Below, one piece after another: positions 54,684 to 63,291 of a stretch of 64,000 bases of DNA (positions are counted from its first letter, which is position 1; the number at the start of each line of letters is the position of its first letter). The notes beneath the pieces are model-generated. The model ran no database searches. It was not told the DNA's origin and saw only the letters and a program-made list of their open reading frames with translations. A program made the translations under genes and the position numbers. The stretch lies in contig NZ_JBATXG010000001.1 in the NCBI RefSeq assembly GCF_049673105.1, forward strand, positions 32,350 to 96,349. Reading direction: 5' to 3'. The DNA comes from Castellaniella sp049673105. Lineage in GTDB: Bacteria; Pseudomonadota; Gammaproteobacteria; Burkholderiales; Burkholderiaceae_B.

Positions 54684-54697
54684 TTCCATATTTGGAA
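54684..54697 (+). promoter_or_regulatory. Candidate LysR-type operator
   Basis: TTCCA-TATT-TGGAA is an inverted repeat just after the -10 box of the LysR gene. Its position fits autorepression and possible control of the divergent cytochrome b561-YceI unit. Confidence 0.5.
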
Positions 54698-54712
54698 CAA
54701 TAGAGGATCAGG

Positions 54713-55645
54713 ATGACGGCGATCGCGCTGCATGCCAACGACTTGATACTGTTCGCTCATATCGTCGAAGCTGGCAGCTTCACGCATGCATCTGATCAGA
54801 CGGGCCTGCCCAAATCGACCTTGTCGCGTCGCCTGAGCAGCCTGGAAAACGCATTCGGCGAGCGGCTGTTGCAGCGCAGTACGCGCCGGCTGGTGCTGAC
54901 GGAATTCGGCGAAAGAATCCTGGAACACGCCCGCCGGCTGATGGAGGAATCCGAGGCCGCCGCCGCTCTGGCGCAGCACCGGCAGGCGACGCCGCATGGC
55001 ACGCTGCGGGTATCTTTGCCGCCCGAATTCCACGAACTGTTCATGATCCGCGTCCTGACGGAATTCTCGCGGCAGTATCCCCATGTGCGCCTGGACATCG
55101 ACCTGTCGGCACGGCGGGTGGATCTGATCGCTGAACGTTTCGACCTGGCCGTGCGCATCGCCGCCCAGCTGCCTGACGACAGTTCTCTGGTGGCGCGCCG
55201 CATCACTACCTTGCACAATGGTCTGTACGCGAATCCTGAATACCTGGCGTGCCGCGGCATGCCCCGGACGCCCGAGGACCTGCTCGATCATGTCGGACTG
55301 ATTCTGGTGACCAGTGGGGGAGAGTCGTCGCCGTGGCGTTTGTCGCGTGGAACCGAGGATGCATGGGAAGGGCTGCCGCTGCACAGCCTGCGCGCCAATT
55401 CCGTCGGTTTGCAGCAGGCCCTGGCGGCGCAGGGCTTGGGTATTGTCGGCTTGACGGACAGCTTTGCAGCGCCCTTGGTCGAACAGGGGATTCTGCAGCG
55501 CATCCTGCCGGAATGGCATTTGCCGTCCATGATCGTCTGGTGCGTCACGCCGGGCCGGCGCCTGCTGCCTCAGCGGACGATTGCCTTCATCGAGTCGCTG
55601 AAGGCGGTGCTGGGGGATGGCATGCCTGCCTCGTCGGCGTCTTAG
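54713..55645 (+). CDS. LysR-family transcriptional regulator
   Basis: A 310-residue regulator. The winged helix-turn-helix at residues 5-65 is LILFAHIVEAGSFTHASDQTGLPKSTLSRRLSSLE. The substrate-binding domain has RRVDLIAERFDLAVRIAAQLPDDSSLVARR, of the AaeR/DsdC-like branch. It is divergent from cytochrome b561. Its 3' end is overlapped by the end of fhuB on the other strand. Confidence 0.9.
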   Translation: MTAIALHANDLILFAHIVEAGSFTHASDQTGLPKSTLSRRLSSLENAFGERLLQRSTRRLVLTEFGERILEHARRLMEESEAAAALAQHRQATPHGTLRVSLPPEFHELFMIRVLTEFSRQYPHVRLDIDLSARRVDLIAERFDLAVRIAAQLPDDSSLVARRITTLHNGLYANPEYLACRGMPRTPEDLLDHVGLILVTSGGESSPWRLSRGTEDAWEGLPLHSLRANSVGLQQALAAQGLGIVGLTDSFAAPLVEQGILQRILPEWHLPSMIVWCVTPGRRLLPQRTIAFIESLKAVLGDGMPASSAS

Positions 55646-57624
55646 CGCCAGCGCCTGATCTGCCAGAGAAAATACGAGCCGCCCGCCAGCGAGGCCATCA
55701 GTCCCGCCGGAATTTCCTGAGGGAACAGGACCTGGCGTCCCAGCCAGTCGGCCAGGATCATCACGATGGCGCCGAGCAGGGCGGCGGCTGCCAGTTGCGC
55801 CTTCGCCCGCCTGAAACCCAGCATGCGCGCCATGTGCGGAGCGATCAGGCCGACGAACGAGAGGGGGCCGATCACCAGCGTCGCCAGGGCGCTGAAGGCG
55901 GCGGCGAGCAGCAGCATGACGAAGCGGGCCTTGCGCACCGGCACGCCCAGAGCATGGGCGGTGGGCTGCCCCAGAGGGAACAGATCCTGCCAGCGGCTGG
56001 TCGCGCCCGCCAGCGGCACGGCGGCTAATGTCAGGGCCAGCAGCGTCCAGCTCATCGACGCCGAAGCGTAGTAGGTCGAACCGGATAGCCAGGCCGTCAG
56101 TTGTTGGCCGCGCGGATCGCCGTCGGCCAGCAGCAGGCTGCGCAGGGCCTCGTAGAGCGCGCCCAGAGCGATGCCGGTGAGCAGTATCCCCTGCGAAGAA
56201 TAGTGATTCCGCCGGTTCGATACCAATATCAGCAGCAGCGCGACGCCAGCGCCCAGCAGCGCCGTGCCGGAGAGCATGAGGTAGCTGGGCTGTGGCAGCA
56301 GAAAGACGCCCAGCGATAGCGCGATGGCGCTGCCACTGCTGACCCCGAGCAGTTCCGGGCTGGCCAGCGGGTTGCCGGTCAGCCGCTGAAGAATGACGCC
56401 GGCCAGCGCCAGCAGGATGCCGCCGCAACCCGCCGCGATCACGCGCGGCAGCCGCCACTGCAGGCTGTCGACGCTGAATGGCGCTTGCCAGTGCCAGCCG
56501 TGCAATAGTTGTCCGAATGACAGCGCCAGCATGAGCGACAGCGGAAGCAGGAGACCAAGCCATGCCAGGGTGTGCCCAGCGTTCTGCCGAGAGGGCATAT
56601 AGGCATCACCGGCAGCGCCTGGCGCCGTCGGCAGACGCAGACGGATCAGGAGCCATAGCAGCAGCGGCACGCCGAGTGCCGCAGTGACCGCGCCAGTAGG
56701 CACGAAGGCGCTGATTCCCGATGCGTAGGTCTGCACCAGCAAGTCGGCGCTGGCCAGCAGCAGCGCGCCGAACAGCATGGAGAGCGGCAGGCGCGAGGCC
56801 AGCCGGGAAGCGCCCGCGAGTTTCATGATGTTCGGCGCGACCAGCCCCACGAAGCCGATCACGCCAGTGCTGCTGACGAGACTGCCAACCAGGAATACTG
56901 CGAGACCCAGTCCGGCCACCCGGAGGTGGCGCATCGGCAGCCCGAGGCTGCGCAGTGTGACGTCGTCCAGCGGTGCCAGCCGCAACAGGCGCAGCAGCGG
57001 CAGCAGGCACAGCACGCAGGCCAGCAGGCGCGGAGCCAGGAAGCGCACGCCATCCCAGCCCTGTTGCGCGAGCGAACCCGCGCCCCATATCAGCAGCCCC
57101 GAGAGCGCTTCATGGTTGAATATCAGCAGCACGATGGACAATCCGCCCAGCAGCAGATTCAACGTCATGCCGACCACGATCAGCACCAAAGGATCCAGGC
57201 CGTGGCGCCAGCTGAGCTGGAAGACCAGCGCCAGCGTCAGACCGGCGCCCAGCATCGCCACCCATTCCTGCCCCTGCGCCAGCAGGCTGGGCGCGAACAG
57301 CGTGGTCAGCATCAGGGCTACGCTGGCGCCGCTGGAAATACCCAGCGTCGTCGCCGATGCGAGCGGGTTGCGCAGCAGCAATTGCAGCAGTTCTCCCGCC
57401 AGGGCCAATCCGCTGCCTGCGAGCAGCGCAAGCACCAGGCGCGGCCACCAGCTTTGCGACAGAAGCAATTCCGCAACGCTGGCGTGTTCAAGGGTTGTGG
57501 CCCGTAAGGCGTCCAGCGCGGCGGACGCGCCGCCCAGCGGCTGCAGGCTGGCGGCGGCCAGCGTCACCAGCAAGAGCGCCAGGCTTGTGCAGATGAGGAC
57601 GGCGGTGCGCGGCATTGCGGTCAT
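55642..57624 (-). CDS. fhuB: Fused ferric-hydroxamate ABC permease FhuB
   Basis: A 660-residue protein, twice the usual BtuCD-like permease length as in E. coli FhuB (660). Each half has about ten helices and the loop that meets the ATPase: VSSTGVIGFVGLVAPNIMKLAG in the first half and LVIGPLSFVGLIAPHMARMLG in the second. It passes iron-hydroxamate complexes from FhuD into the cytoplasm. The ATG at 57624 overlaps the fhuD stop (ATGA). Confidence 0.93.
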   Translation of the reverse strand: MTAMPRTAVLICTSLALLLVTLAAASLQPLGGASAALDALRATTLEHASVAELLLSQSWWPRLVLALLAGSGLALAGELLQLLLRNPLASATTLGISSGASVALMLTTLFAPSLLAQGQEWVAMLGAGLTLALVFQLSWRHGLDPLVLIVVGMTLNLLLGGLSIVLLIFNHEALSGLLIWGAGSLAQQGWDGVRFLAPRLLACVLCLLPLLRLLRLAPLDDVTLRSLGLPMRHLRVAGLGLAVFLVGSLVSSTGVIGFVGLVAPNIMKLAGASRLASRLPLSMLFGALLLASADLLVQTYASGISAFVPTGAVTAALGVPLLLWLLIRLRLPTAPGAAGDAYMPSRQNAGHTLAWLGLLLPLSLMLALSFGQLLHGWHWQAPFSVDSLQWRLPRVIAAGCGGILLALAGVILQRLTGNPLASPELLGVSSGSAIALSLGVFLLPQPSYLMLSGTALLGAGVALLLILVSNRRNHYSSQGILLTGIALGALYEALRSLLLADGDPRGQQLTAWLSGSTYYASASMSWTLLALTLAAVPLAGATSRWQDLFPLGQPTAHALGVPVRKARFVMLLLAAAFSALATLVIGPLSFVGLIAPHMARMLGFRRAKAQLAAAALLGAIVMILADWLGRQVLFPQEIPAGLMASLAGGSYFLWQIRRWR

Positions 57625-58463
57625 GGCGCGTCCAATCCTTGTTCCAGCAATTGCGCGAAACGCTGCGCGGACGGCAGGCCGCCCAGGCTCCAGACCGCAG
57701 GCAGCACGATGGGCGGCCTGCGGTTGGCGATCGGCAGTTGCCGCCACAGGGAATTTTTCTGGATGCGCTCCAGTGCGCCCAGCGGCGCGGGCTGGATGAT
57801 GACCATGCGACCGTCGATGCCGGCCAGTTCATGCCAGCCGGCCAGATGGTAGCCCCAATCGTTTACTGGGCCGGACCAGGCGTTGCGCAGGCCCAGCCTG
57901 TCCAGCACCGCCTGATACAGACTGGCGCCGCCATAGATCCGGACGTGCCGTTCGTCCGCAATCTGGAGGATCAGCAGGGGTTCGCTGTTCGCGAACCCTG
58001 GTCTGGCATCGTGCAACATCGTCCGCGTGTCCTTGATCAGGCGCTCCGCGGCTTGCGTGCGTCGAGTCAGGCTGCCCAAAGCACGGGTCATGGCTTCGAT
58101 GGAGCGCCAGGTGTCGGCGGCGGGGTCGTACAGCGGCAGGCTGCGGATCGGGCTGATGGTGGAGAGACGGTCTTCCATCCCGGCGAACATGGGGGTAGTC
58201 AGAATCAGGTCCGGCTTCAGCGCGGCCATGAGTTCCATGGACGGCTGGCTGCGCAGGCCGAGATCGATCGTGTCCGCTGGCAGCCTGGGCGCGCCGACCC
58301 AGCTGTGGTAATCGTCGATCTGGGCAACGCCGTCCGGCGCACGGCCCAGTGCGGTGAGCGTTTCGGCCAGTGTCCAGTCCAGGGTGAGGATCCGTTGCGC
58401 GTCGGCGGGCGGTGGCGCTGACAAGGACGCGAGCAGGCAGAGCATCAGCAGCAGCGTGCGCAT
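57621..58463 (-). CDS. fhuD: Ferric-hydroxamate binding protein FhuD
   Basis: A 280-residue periplasmic protein with signal peptide MRTLLLMLCLLASLSAPPPADA. The class III binding fold shows RILTLDWTLAETLTALGRAP, LGLRSQPSMELMAALKPDLIL and the C-lobe WGYHLAGWHELA. It is one base from fhuC and overlaps fhuB by four bases. Its binding site cannot be resolved, so ferrichrome or ferrioxamine specificity is open. Confidence 0.9.
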   Translation of the reverse strand: MRTLLLMLCLLASLSAPPPADAQRILTLDWTLAETLTALGRAPDGVAQIDDYHSWVGAPRLPADTIDLGLRSQPSMELMAALKPDLILTTPMFAGMEDRLSTISPIRSLPLYDPAADTWRSIEAMTRALGSLTRRTQAAERLIKDTRTMLHDARPGFANSEPLLILQIADERHVRIYGGASLYQAVLDRLGLRNAWSGPVNDWGYHLAGWHELAGIDGRMVIIQPAPLGALERIQKNSLWRQLPIANRRPPIVLPAVWSLGGLPSAQRFAQLLEQGLDAP

Positions 58464-58464
58464 G

Positions 58465-59232
58465 CTAGTTCGCCAGCGCCACCGGGATGCCCAGGCGCGG
58501 ATGGCTGACGATGCTCATGTCCGTGCCGTAGATGTGCTGTAGTTGGGCGGATGTCATGATCTCCGCTGGCGCGCCGCTGGCGATGATGCGACCGCCGCCC
58601 AGCGCGACGAGCTGGTCGCAGTAGCGCGCCGCCTGGTTGATGTCGTGCAGGACCAGCATGATGCCCAGGCCGAGTTCGCGGCTCAGGCGGTGAATCAGCG
58701 CCAGAACTTCCGTCTGATGTGCGATGTCCAGCGGGGCCAGCGGTTCGTCCAGCAGCAGGAATCGGCTGTTTTGCGCTAGCAGCATAGCCAGCCACACGCG
58801 CTGGCGCTCGCCGCCCGACAAGGTATCGACGCGTTGGTGGCGGTAGGCCTGGGTTTGCGTCAGTTCGATGGCGCGATCGACTGCGGCCTTGTCCTGTGCG
58901 CTTGCGCGGCCCAGCAAGCCTTGCCAGGGGTAGCGACCGAACTGGATCAATTCGAGCGCCGTCAGATGTTCCGATGGCGGCAGATGCTGGGGCAGGTAGG
59001 CGATTTCACGGGCGAAGCGGCGCTGCGGCCAGCGGGCGACGGCTTGGCCGTCGAAATCCACGCGACCGGACGTCGCCTTCAGGTGTCCGGCCAGCAGTTT
59101 CAGCAGCGTGGACTTGCCCGAGCCATTATGGCCGATCAATCCGTAGATGCCGGCGGCGTGGAATTCGACGCTGGTGGGGTGCAGCAGAACTTTTTCGGGA
59201 AGGCTGTAGCCCGCTTGGTCAAGTTGGAACAT
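58465..59232 (-). CDS. fhuC: Ferric-hydroxamate ABC ATPase FhuC
   Basis: A 255-residue ATPase. Walker A is GHNGSGKSTLLKLL, the signature LSGGERQRVWLAM, Walker B SRFLLLDEPLAPLD, and the H-loop VLHDINQAARYCD. It powers FhuB. Its start lies inside the end of fhuF (14-base overlap). Confidence 0.95.
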   Translation of the reverse strand: MFQLDQAGYSLPEKVLLHPTSVEFHAAGIYGLIGHNGSGKSTLLKLLAGHLKATSGRVDFDGQAVARWPQRRFAREIAYLPQHLPPSEHLTALELIQFGRYPWQGLLGRASAQDKAAVDRAIELTQTQAYRHQRVDTLSGGERQRVWLAMLLAQNSRFLLLDEPLAPLDIAHQTEVLALIHRLSRELGLGIMLVLHDINQAARYCDQLVALGGGRIIASGAPAEIMTSAQLQHIYGTDMSIVSHPRLGIPVALAN

Positions 59233-59959
59233 GGCAATGTGTGCGATGGGGGTGCAGGCGGGGACAATCGCTGCACAGCTCGGTGTCCCGCAACAGGTAG
59301 TTCAGGCAGCACAGTCGGCGCACGCGTATCGTGCCGGCCTGCGGGTCCGGCTGATAACGGACCGGTCTGCAGACGGGGTTCGGGCTGCCATCAAGCAATG
59401 CAGGCGCGTCCAGCATGGCGTCCAGCGTCTGCTGCGCGGACGCATCCGCGTGCGGGTGCGGGCGCGTCCGGCACGCCAGGTATTCCAGCAGATTGCCCAG
59501 ATTGCTCCAGAACACCCTGGGGGCGGTGCCGGATGCTTGCGACAGAGCCTGGATGACAGGCTGAGCCAGCCGGATCGGGTATTCGCCGGCTGTGAGTTCT
59601 TCCTGGGCGCAAATGATCCGCGCCTCTTGCGCCCACTGCAGGCCGACGCCGTGGCCAGCCGTCACGCGAACCGAGCGTGGGGTAGGACAGGCGCGCTGCA
59701 GCACCAGAGCGGCGATCAGCGGCGTCATGACCGTATGGAAATACCAGCGCGACCAGAGCGATGCGATGGCGCGCCGATCACCGTCGGGGTGGCCGGCGTC
59801 CAGGGCAAAGGCATCTAGCAGCGGGGCAAGCAGGTCGGGCTGGCTCAGCGTCGCGCAGCTTGTCCACCCGTCGCCCTGGGGATGCGTCTCCAGGGCGGGT
59901 AGCAGCGGGGCGAAAGTCGCATCGCCTTGCAGTGTCCGGATCAGCTCGCTGGATAGCAT
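59219..59959 (-). CDS. fhuF: Siderophore-iron reductase FhuF
   Basis: A 246-residue cytoplasmic protein whose C-terminus has the 2Fe-2S motif C-C-x10-C-x2-C (RLCCLNYLLRDTELCSDCPRL). FhuF reduces Fe(III) in hydroxamate siderophores so the iron is released. Its ATG shares a base with the receptor stop (TGATG). The presence of FhuF supports hydroxamate-type substrates for the whole locus. Confidence 0.92.
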   Translation of the reverse strand: MLSSELIRTLQGDATFAPLLPALETHPQGDGWTSCATLSQPDLLAPLLDAFALDAGHPDGDRRAIASLWSRWYFHTVMTPLIAALVLQRACPTPRSVRVTAGHGVGLQWAQEARIICAQEELTAGEYPIRLAQPVIQALSQASGTAPRVFWSNLGNLLEYLACRTRPHPHADASAQQTLDAMLDAPALLDGSPNPVCRPVRYQPDPQAGTIRVRRLCCLNYLLRDTELCSDCPRLHPHRTHCHVPT

Positions 59960-62106
59960 CAGAAGCGGTAGCTCGCGGTCAGGTTGATGCTGCGTTCGGC
60001 GCCGTAGTAGCAGAACTCCAGCGAGTTGCAGGCGGCGACGTATTTCTTGTCGAGCAGGTTCAGGACGTTCAGCCGGGCGCTGAGGCCCTTGGCGCCCAGT
60101 GCGGAGAAATCGTAGCCGATGGCCACGTCAAGCAGCGTGTAGGACGGCAGAGTGTGCGTATTGGCGCGGTCGGACTGGACGCCTGCGATGTGGCGCACGC
60201 CCAGTGCGGTGTTCAGGCCGCGCAGGCTGCCGTCGTAGCGGTAGTCGGCCCAGAGATTGGCCATGTGCCTGGGCGCGTATACCGCCTGATTGCCTTCGTT
60301 ACCGTCGTCGCTGCGGGCGTAGCGGATGTCGTTGAAGCTATAGTTTGCCTGGACGCTCAACTGGTCCGTCAGCCAGGTGTTGGCTTCCAGCTCGACGCCT
60401 CGCGAGCGGATCTTGCCGACGGCGCGGTAGGGGTCGGTGGGTTGTTCCTTGGTAGCGACGTTCGTCTGGTCGATCTGGAACAGCGAGATCGTGTACAGGT
60501 CCCGGCTGCCGGGGGCCTGGAACTTGAGGCCGGCTTCCCATTGCTCGCCTTCCATGGGCTTGAGCAGTTTGCCCTGGGCGTCGACGAAGTTGGTCGGCGT
60601 GAAGGCGGTGGAATAGCTGACGTACGGGGCGAACCCCTGTTCAAAGACATACATCAGTCCAGCCCGGCCGCTGAATTGATCGTCCTTGATCGTGCTGGCG
60701 CGGCCCGTATCGAGATTGGTGCTGGAAATATCAACCTGATCGTGGCGGGCGCCCAGGGTCAGACGCCATTGTCTCCAGGACATCAGGTCCTGCAGGTAGA
60801 CACCGGTCTGCTTCAGATCGTGCCGCTCGCGTTGCGGGTCGTACAGGGCGGTGGGCGAGGCTCCGTAGACCGGGTCGAAAGCGTCGATATTGGGGAATGC
60901 GCCGGATGGCCAGCTGACGTCGTTTTTGCGCTGCTGGTAGTCCAGGCCGGTGAGCAGACGGTGTTCCAGCGCGCCGGTCCGAAAATTGAATTCGAGCTGG
61001 TTGTCGATGGCAAAGGCGTGCAGATCTTCCTTGCTGCCGGAATAGTATCGGTACAGTTCGGTCGGCGAGGCCCAGCCGTAGGCATAGACCTGGTTCAGGG
61101 TGACGCTGGATTTCAGGTATTGCGCGTTCTGGCGGAAGGTCGCCGTGTCGTTGACGTTGTGTTCCAGCGCATAGCTCAGCAGGGTCTGGTTGCGGCGGTA
61201 TTTGTCGTAGTCGCGCTCGCCTTCGAAGAACGAACGCGAGATGGTTCTGCCTTCATGAGGAACGACGGTGCCCTCATACGGCAGGCCCGAGTGGTAACCG
61301 CCCTCCGGTTCCCGCTGCACGTAGGCGCTCAGATCCAGCGTGGTGTCCGGCGTGATGCGCCAGCTCAGCGATGGCATCAGGGTGTAGCGTTCTTCTTTGA
61401 CCTGATCAACCTGGGTGTCGGTGCGGCGTGTTTTGCCGGTCAAGCGCCAGGCGACTGCTCCGTCGGCTGCCGTGTCGTTGAGGTCGAAGGCGGCATGGGC
61501 CTGCTTGCGGCTGCCTGCGCCGAGTTCCACTTCGCCGAAGGAATCGAACTGCGGTTTGCGTGTTTGCAGCGCGACGATGCCGCCAGGCGACGATTGGCCG
61601 TAGAGCACCGAGGCCGGGCCGCGCACCACTTCCATGCTGTCCAGGAACCAGGGGTCGATCACCAGTGAGCTATGCGAGTTCGTGTCGCCCAGTATCTTCA
61701 GCCCGTTCAGGTACGTATTGCCCAGGCTGCCATCGGAAAAACCGCGCAGCACCAGGTAGTCGAAGCGGTTCGAGGCGCCCACCTGATTGCTGAACACGCC
61801 GGCGGTGTACGAAGCCGCGCGTTGCACGCTGGTGGCGCCTTGTTCCTGCATCTGCTGCCGGGAGATGACGGAAACCGACTGCGGTGTTTCCAGAATGGGC
61901 GTCAGCAGCTTGGTGGCGCTTTGCTGCGCGCCTACCGTGATGGCATCCAAAGTCTGCGGCGGGGCGTTGGCATCGGATGGTTGGCCCGGAGACACGTTTT
62001 CCTGCGCCTGAACCGTGCCGCCCAAGCCGGTCGCCAGCAGCGCGACGGCCAGCGAGGGCCGGAGCAGCAGGAACAGGGGCTTGGGGTCTTGCGTCCAGGT
62101 GAACAT
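59959..62106 (-). CDS. TonB-dependent siderophore receptor, FhuA/FoxA type
   Basis: An outer-membrane receptor of about 715 residues. After a signal peptide ending TVQAQ come the TonB box region TLDAITVGAQQ, the plug domain (ETPQSVSVISRQQMQEQGATS, VEVVRGPASVLYGQSSPGGIV) and a 22-strand barrel ending in Phe (SINLTASYRF). FhuF and FhuBCD indicate a hydroxamate ligand such as ferrichrome or ferrioxamine. ATG at 62130 and 62118 are in frame upstream, but 62130 lies inside the Fur-like box, so 62106 is preferred. No clear ribosome site helps decide. Confidence 0.9.
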   Translation of the reverse strand: MFTWTQDPKPLFLLLRPSLAVALLATGLGGTVQAQENVSPGQPSDANAPPQTLDAITVGAQQSATKLLTPILETPQSVSVISRQQMQEQGATSVQRAASYTAGVFSNQVGASNRFDYLVLRGFSDGSLGNTYLNGLKILGDTNSHSSLVIDPWFLDSMEVVRGPASVLYGQSSPGGIVALQTRKPQFDSFGEVELGAGSRKQAHAAFDLNDTAADGAVAWRLTGKTRRTDTQVDQVKEERYTLMPSLSWRITPDTTLDLSAYVQREPEGGYHSGLPYEGTVVPHEGRTISRSFFEGERDYDKYRRNQTLLSYALEHNVNDTATFRQNAQYLKSSVTLNQVYAYGWASPTELYRYYSGSKEDLHAFAIDNQLEFNFRTGALEHRLLTGLDYQQRKNDVSWPSGAFPNIDAFDPVYGASPTALYDPQRERHDLKQTGVYLQDLMSWRQWRLTLGARHDQVDISSTNLDTGRASTIKDDQFSGRAGLMYVFEQGFAPYVSYSTAFTPTNFVDAQGKLLKPMEGEQWEAGLKFQAPGSRDLYTISLFQIDQTNVATKEQPTDPYRAVGKIRSRGVELEANTWLTDQLSVQANYSFNDIRYARSDDGNEGNQAVYAPRHMANLWADYRYDGSLRGLNTALGVRHIAGVQSDRANTHTLPSYTLLDVAIGYDFSALGAKGLSARLNVLNLLDKKYVAACNSLEFCYYGAERSINLTASYRF

Positions 62107-62129
62107 GATAGGCTGCATCCATATAAACA

Positions 62130-62148
62130 TGATTAAGAATTATTATCA
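62130..62148 (-). promoter_or_regulatory. Fur-like box before the receptor gene
   Basis: TGATTAAGAATTATTATCA is AT-rich in a GC-rich region, has TGAT/ATCA ends, and on the minus strand reads TGATAATAATTCTTAATCA, near the GATAAT-repeat Fur consensus. It also contains a candidate -10 box (GATAAT). Confidence 0.7.
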
Positions 62149-62165
62149 TTCATGGTCTGGAGCAG

Positions 62166-62214
62166 GTATGCACAACGACGGTTTGCGTATGCATGCTGAT
62201 GAGATAGGTAGGCA
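62166..62214. promoter_or_regulatory. Three 7-bp direct repeats at 21-bp spacing, probable AraC sites
   Basis: GTATGCA at 62166-62172, GTATGCA at 62187-62193 and GTAGGCA at 62208-62214 are spaced exactly 21 bases apart, two helical turns, just upstream of the Fur-like box and receptor promoter. They lie right after the araC-type gene. The placement suits an activator that binds one DNA face. Confidence 0.6.
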
Positions 62215-62229
62215 TGACGGTCGACGTGC

Positions 62230-63045
62230 TTAGCTCAGGCTGCTGGGCGCAGTACCGTAATGCTTGCGGAAAGCGGTGGCGAAGTTGGTGGCGTGGCGAT
62301 AGCCGCTGAGGTGCGCGGCCTGCTGTACTGAATAGCCCTGCTGCAGATACTGACGGGCAAGTGCAAGGCGCTTGTCGCGCAGGTAGTCAAAGACGGGTCT
62401 GCCGAACATCTGGCGGAATTTGCTGCGAAAGCTGCTGGGGCTCATTGCGGCCAGTTCCGCGAGCTGGTCTATGGCGTAGTCCAGGCTGGGTTCGTGGTCG
62501 ATCCTCTGGCGGATTTTCTCCAGACGATCGCGTTCGCCGGGCGAGAGCGTCGTGGTTGGCGCTGGTTCTCCGTGGCCGATACCGTGAGCGAGCAGTTGCA
62601 GCGCCAGCCCTTCGAGCAGCAGGCGTTGCTGCAGGACGTTCATATGCTGCCATGTGTGCAGCTGTTCCAGCGACTGTTGCAGGTATGGCGGAATGCGCCA
62701 GAGATGGGTAGCTGGCTGGGCGGAATGGGGAAAGCTTTCTGACAGCCATGCGGGCGCCGCATTGTCTGATACCTGCATGGCATCCAGTGCCAGCGTCAAC
62801 GTCTTCAGACGCTGGTTGCGGTGGTGCGCAGCGTGCAGCGTGTCGTGTGCGCTCAGGTGAGTCGTCAGCGCCGTGCCCGCCGGCACGGTGTGTTGTTGAT
62901 CCGCGATGCGGATTCTGACGCTGCCTTCCAGGATCACCAGCAAAAAGAACGAGGTATTGCGCGTGGACAGCGATTCGTAGGGCTGCAGAATGTCCAGGCT
63001 GGAGTGCGTGAGGCGCAGGCCGGACGCCAGCGTCAGTTCATCCAC
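62230..63045 (-). CDS. AraC-family siderophore regulator (PchR/AlcR-like)
   Basis: At least 271 residues. The C-terminal AraC double helix-turn-helix is SPSSFRSKFRQMFGRPVFDYL and VQQAAHLSGYRHATNFATAFRKHYG. The N-domain resembles siderophore-responsive activators. The called start is GTG at 63045, but the frame stays open 54 codons upstream (to 63207) and reads like protein (FGERFGIDFQFPGLAARTRS) without any ATG, GTG or TTG, so the true N-terminus is unknown. A Fur-like box lies at 63219-63243. It should activate the receptor operon when the siderophore is present. Confidence 0.85.
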   Translation of the reverse strand: MDELTLASGLRLTHSSLDILQPYESLSTRNTSFFLLVILEGSVRIRIADQQHTVPAGTALTTHLSAHDTLHAAHHRNQRLKTLTLALDAMQVSDNAAPAWLSESFPHSAQPATHLWRIPPYLQQSLEQLHTWQHMNVLQQRLLLEGLALQLLAHGIGHGEPAPTTTLSPGERDRLEKIRQRIDHEPSLDYAIDQLAELAAMSPSSFRSKFRQMFGRPVFDYLRDKRLALARQYLQQGYSVQQAAHLSGYRHATNFATAFRKHYGTAPSSLS

Positions 63046-63218
63046 GCGCCCGCGCGAGACGACCGCGTTCGCCGATCTGGTGCGGGCAGCCAGTCCGGGG
63101 AATTGAAAATCGATGCCGAAGCGTTCGCCGAAACCTTGCAGGTCTGTGACGGACAGCGAACGGTCGGGAGAGGAGGAGTGGGCGGACGTGATCAGCGTGA
63201 AAGGCGGTCAATTGGTGG

Positions 63219-63243
63219 AATGATATTGAGAATTATAATCATT
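63219..63243 (-). promoter_or_regulatory. Fur-like box before the AraC gene
   Basis: An AT-rich 25-bp inverted repeat with AATGAT/ATCATT ends and core ATTGAGAATTATA, close to overlapping Fur hexamers. It lies between the AraC gene and the end of the nucleosidase gene. Confidence 0.7.
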
Positions 63244-63291
63244 TTACGATTGGCCGAAACTGTGCACTCTACTCGTCTTGGGCGGGGCGTT

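Noticed and set aside
59761..61668. 635-codon plus-strand frame across the receptor gene
   Set aside because: A shadow of the TonB-dependent receptor, with a repetitive composition and no recognised domain.
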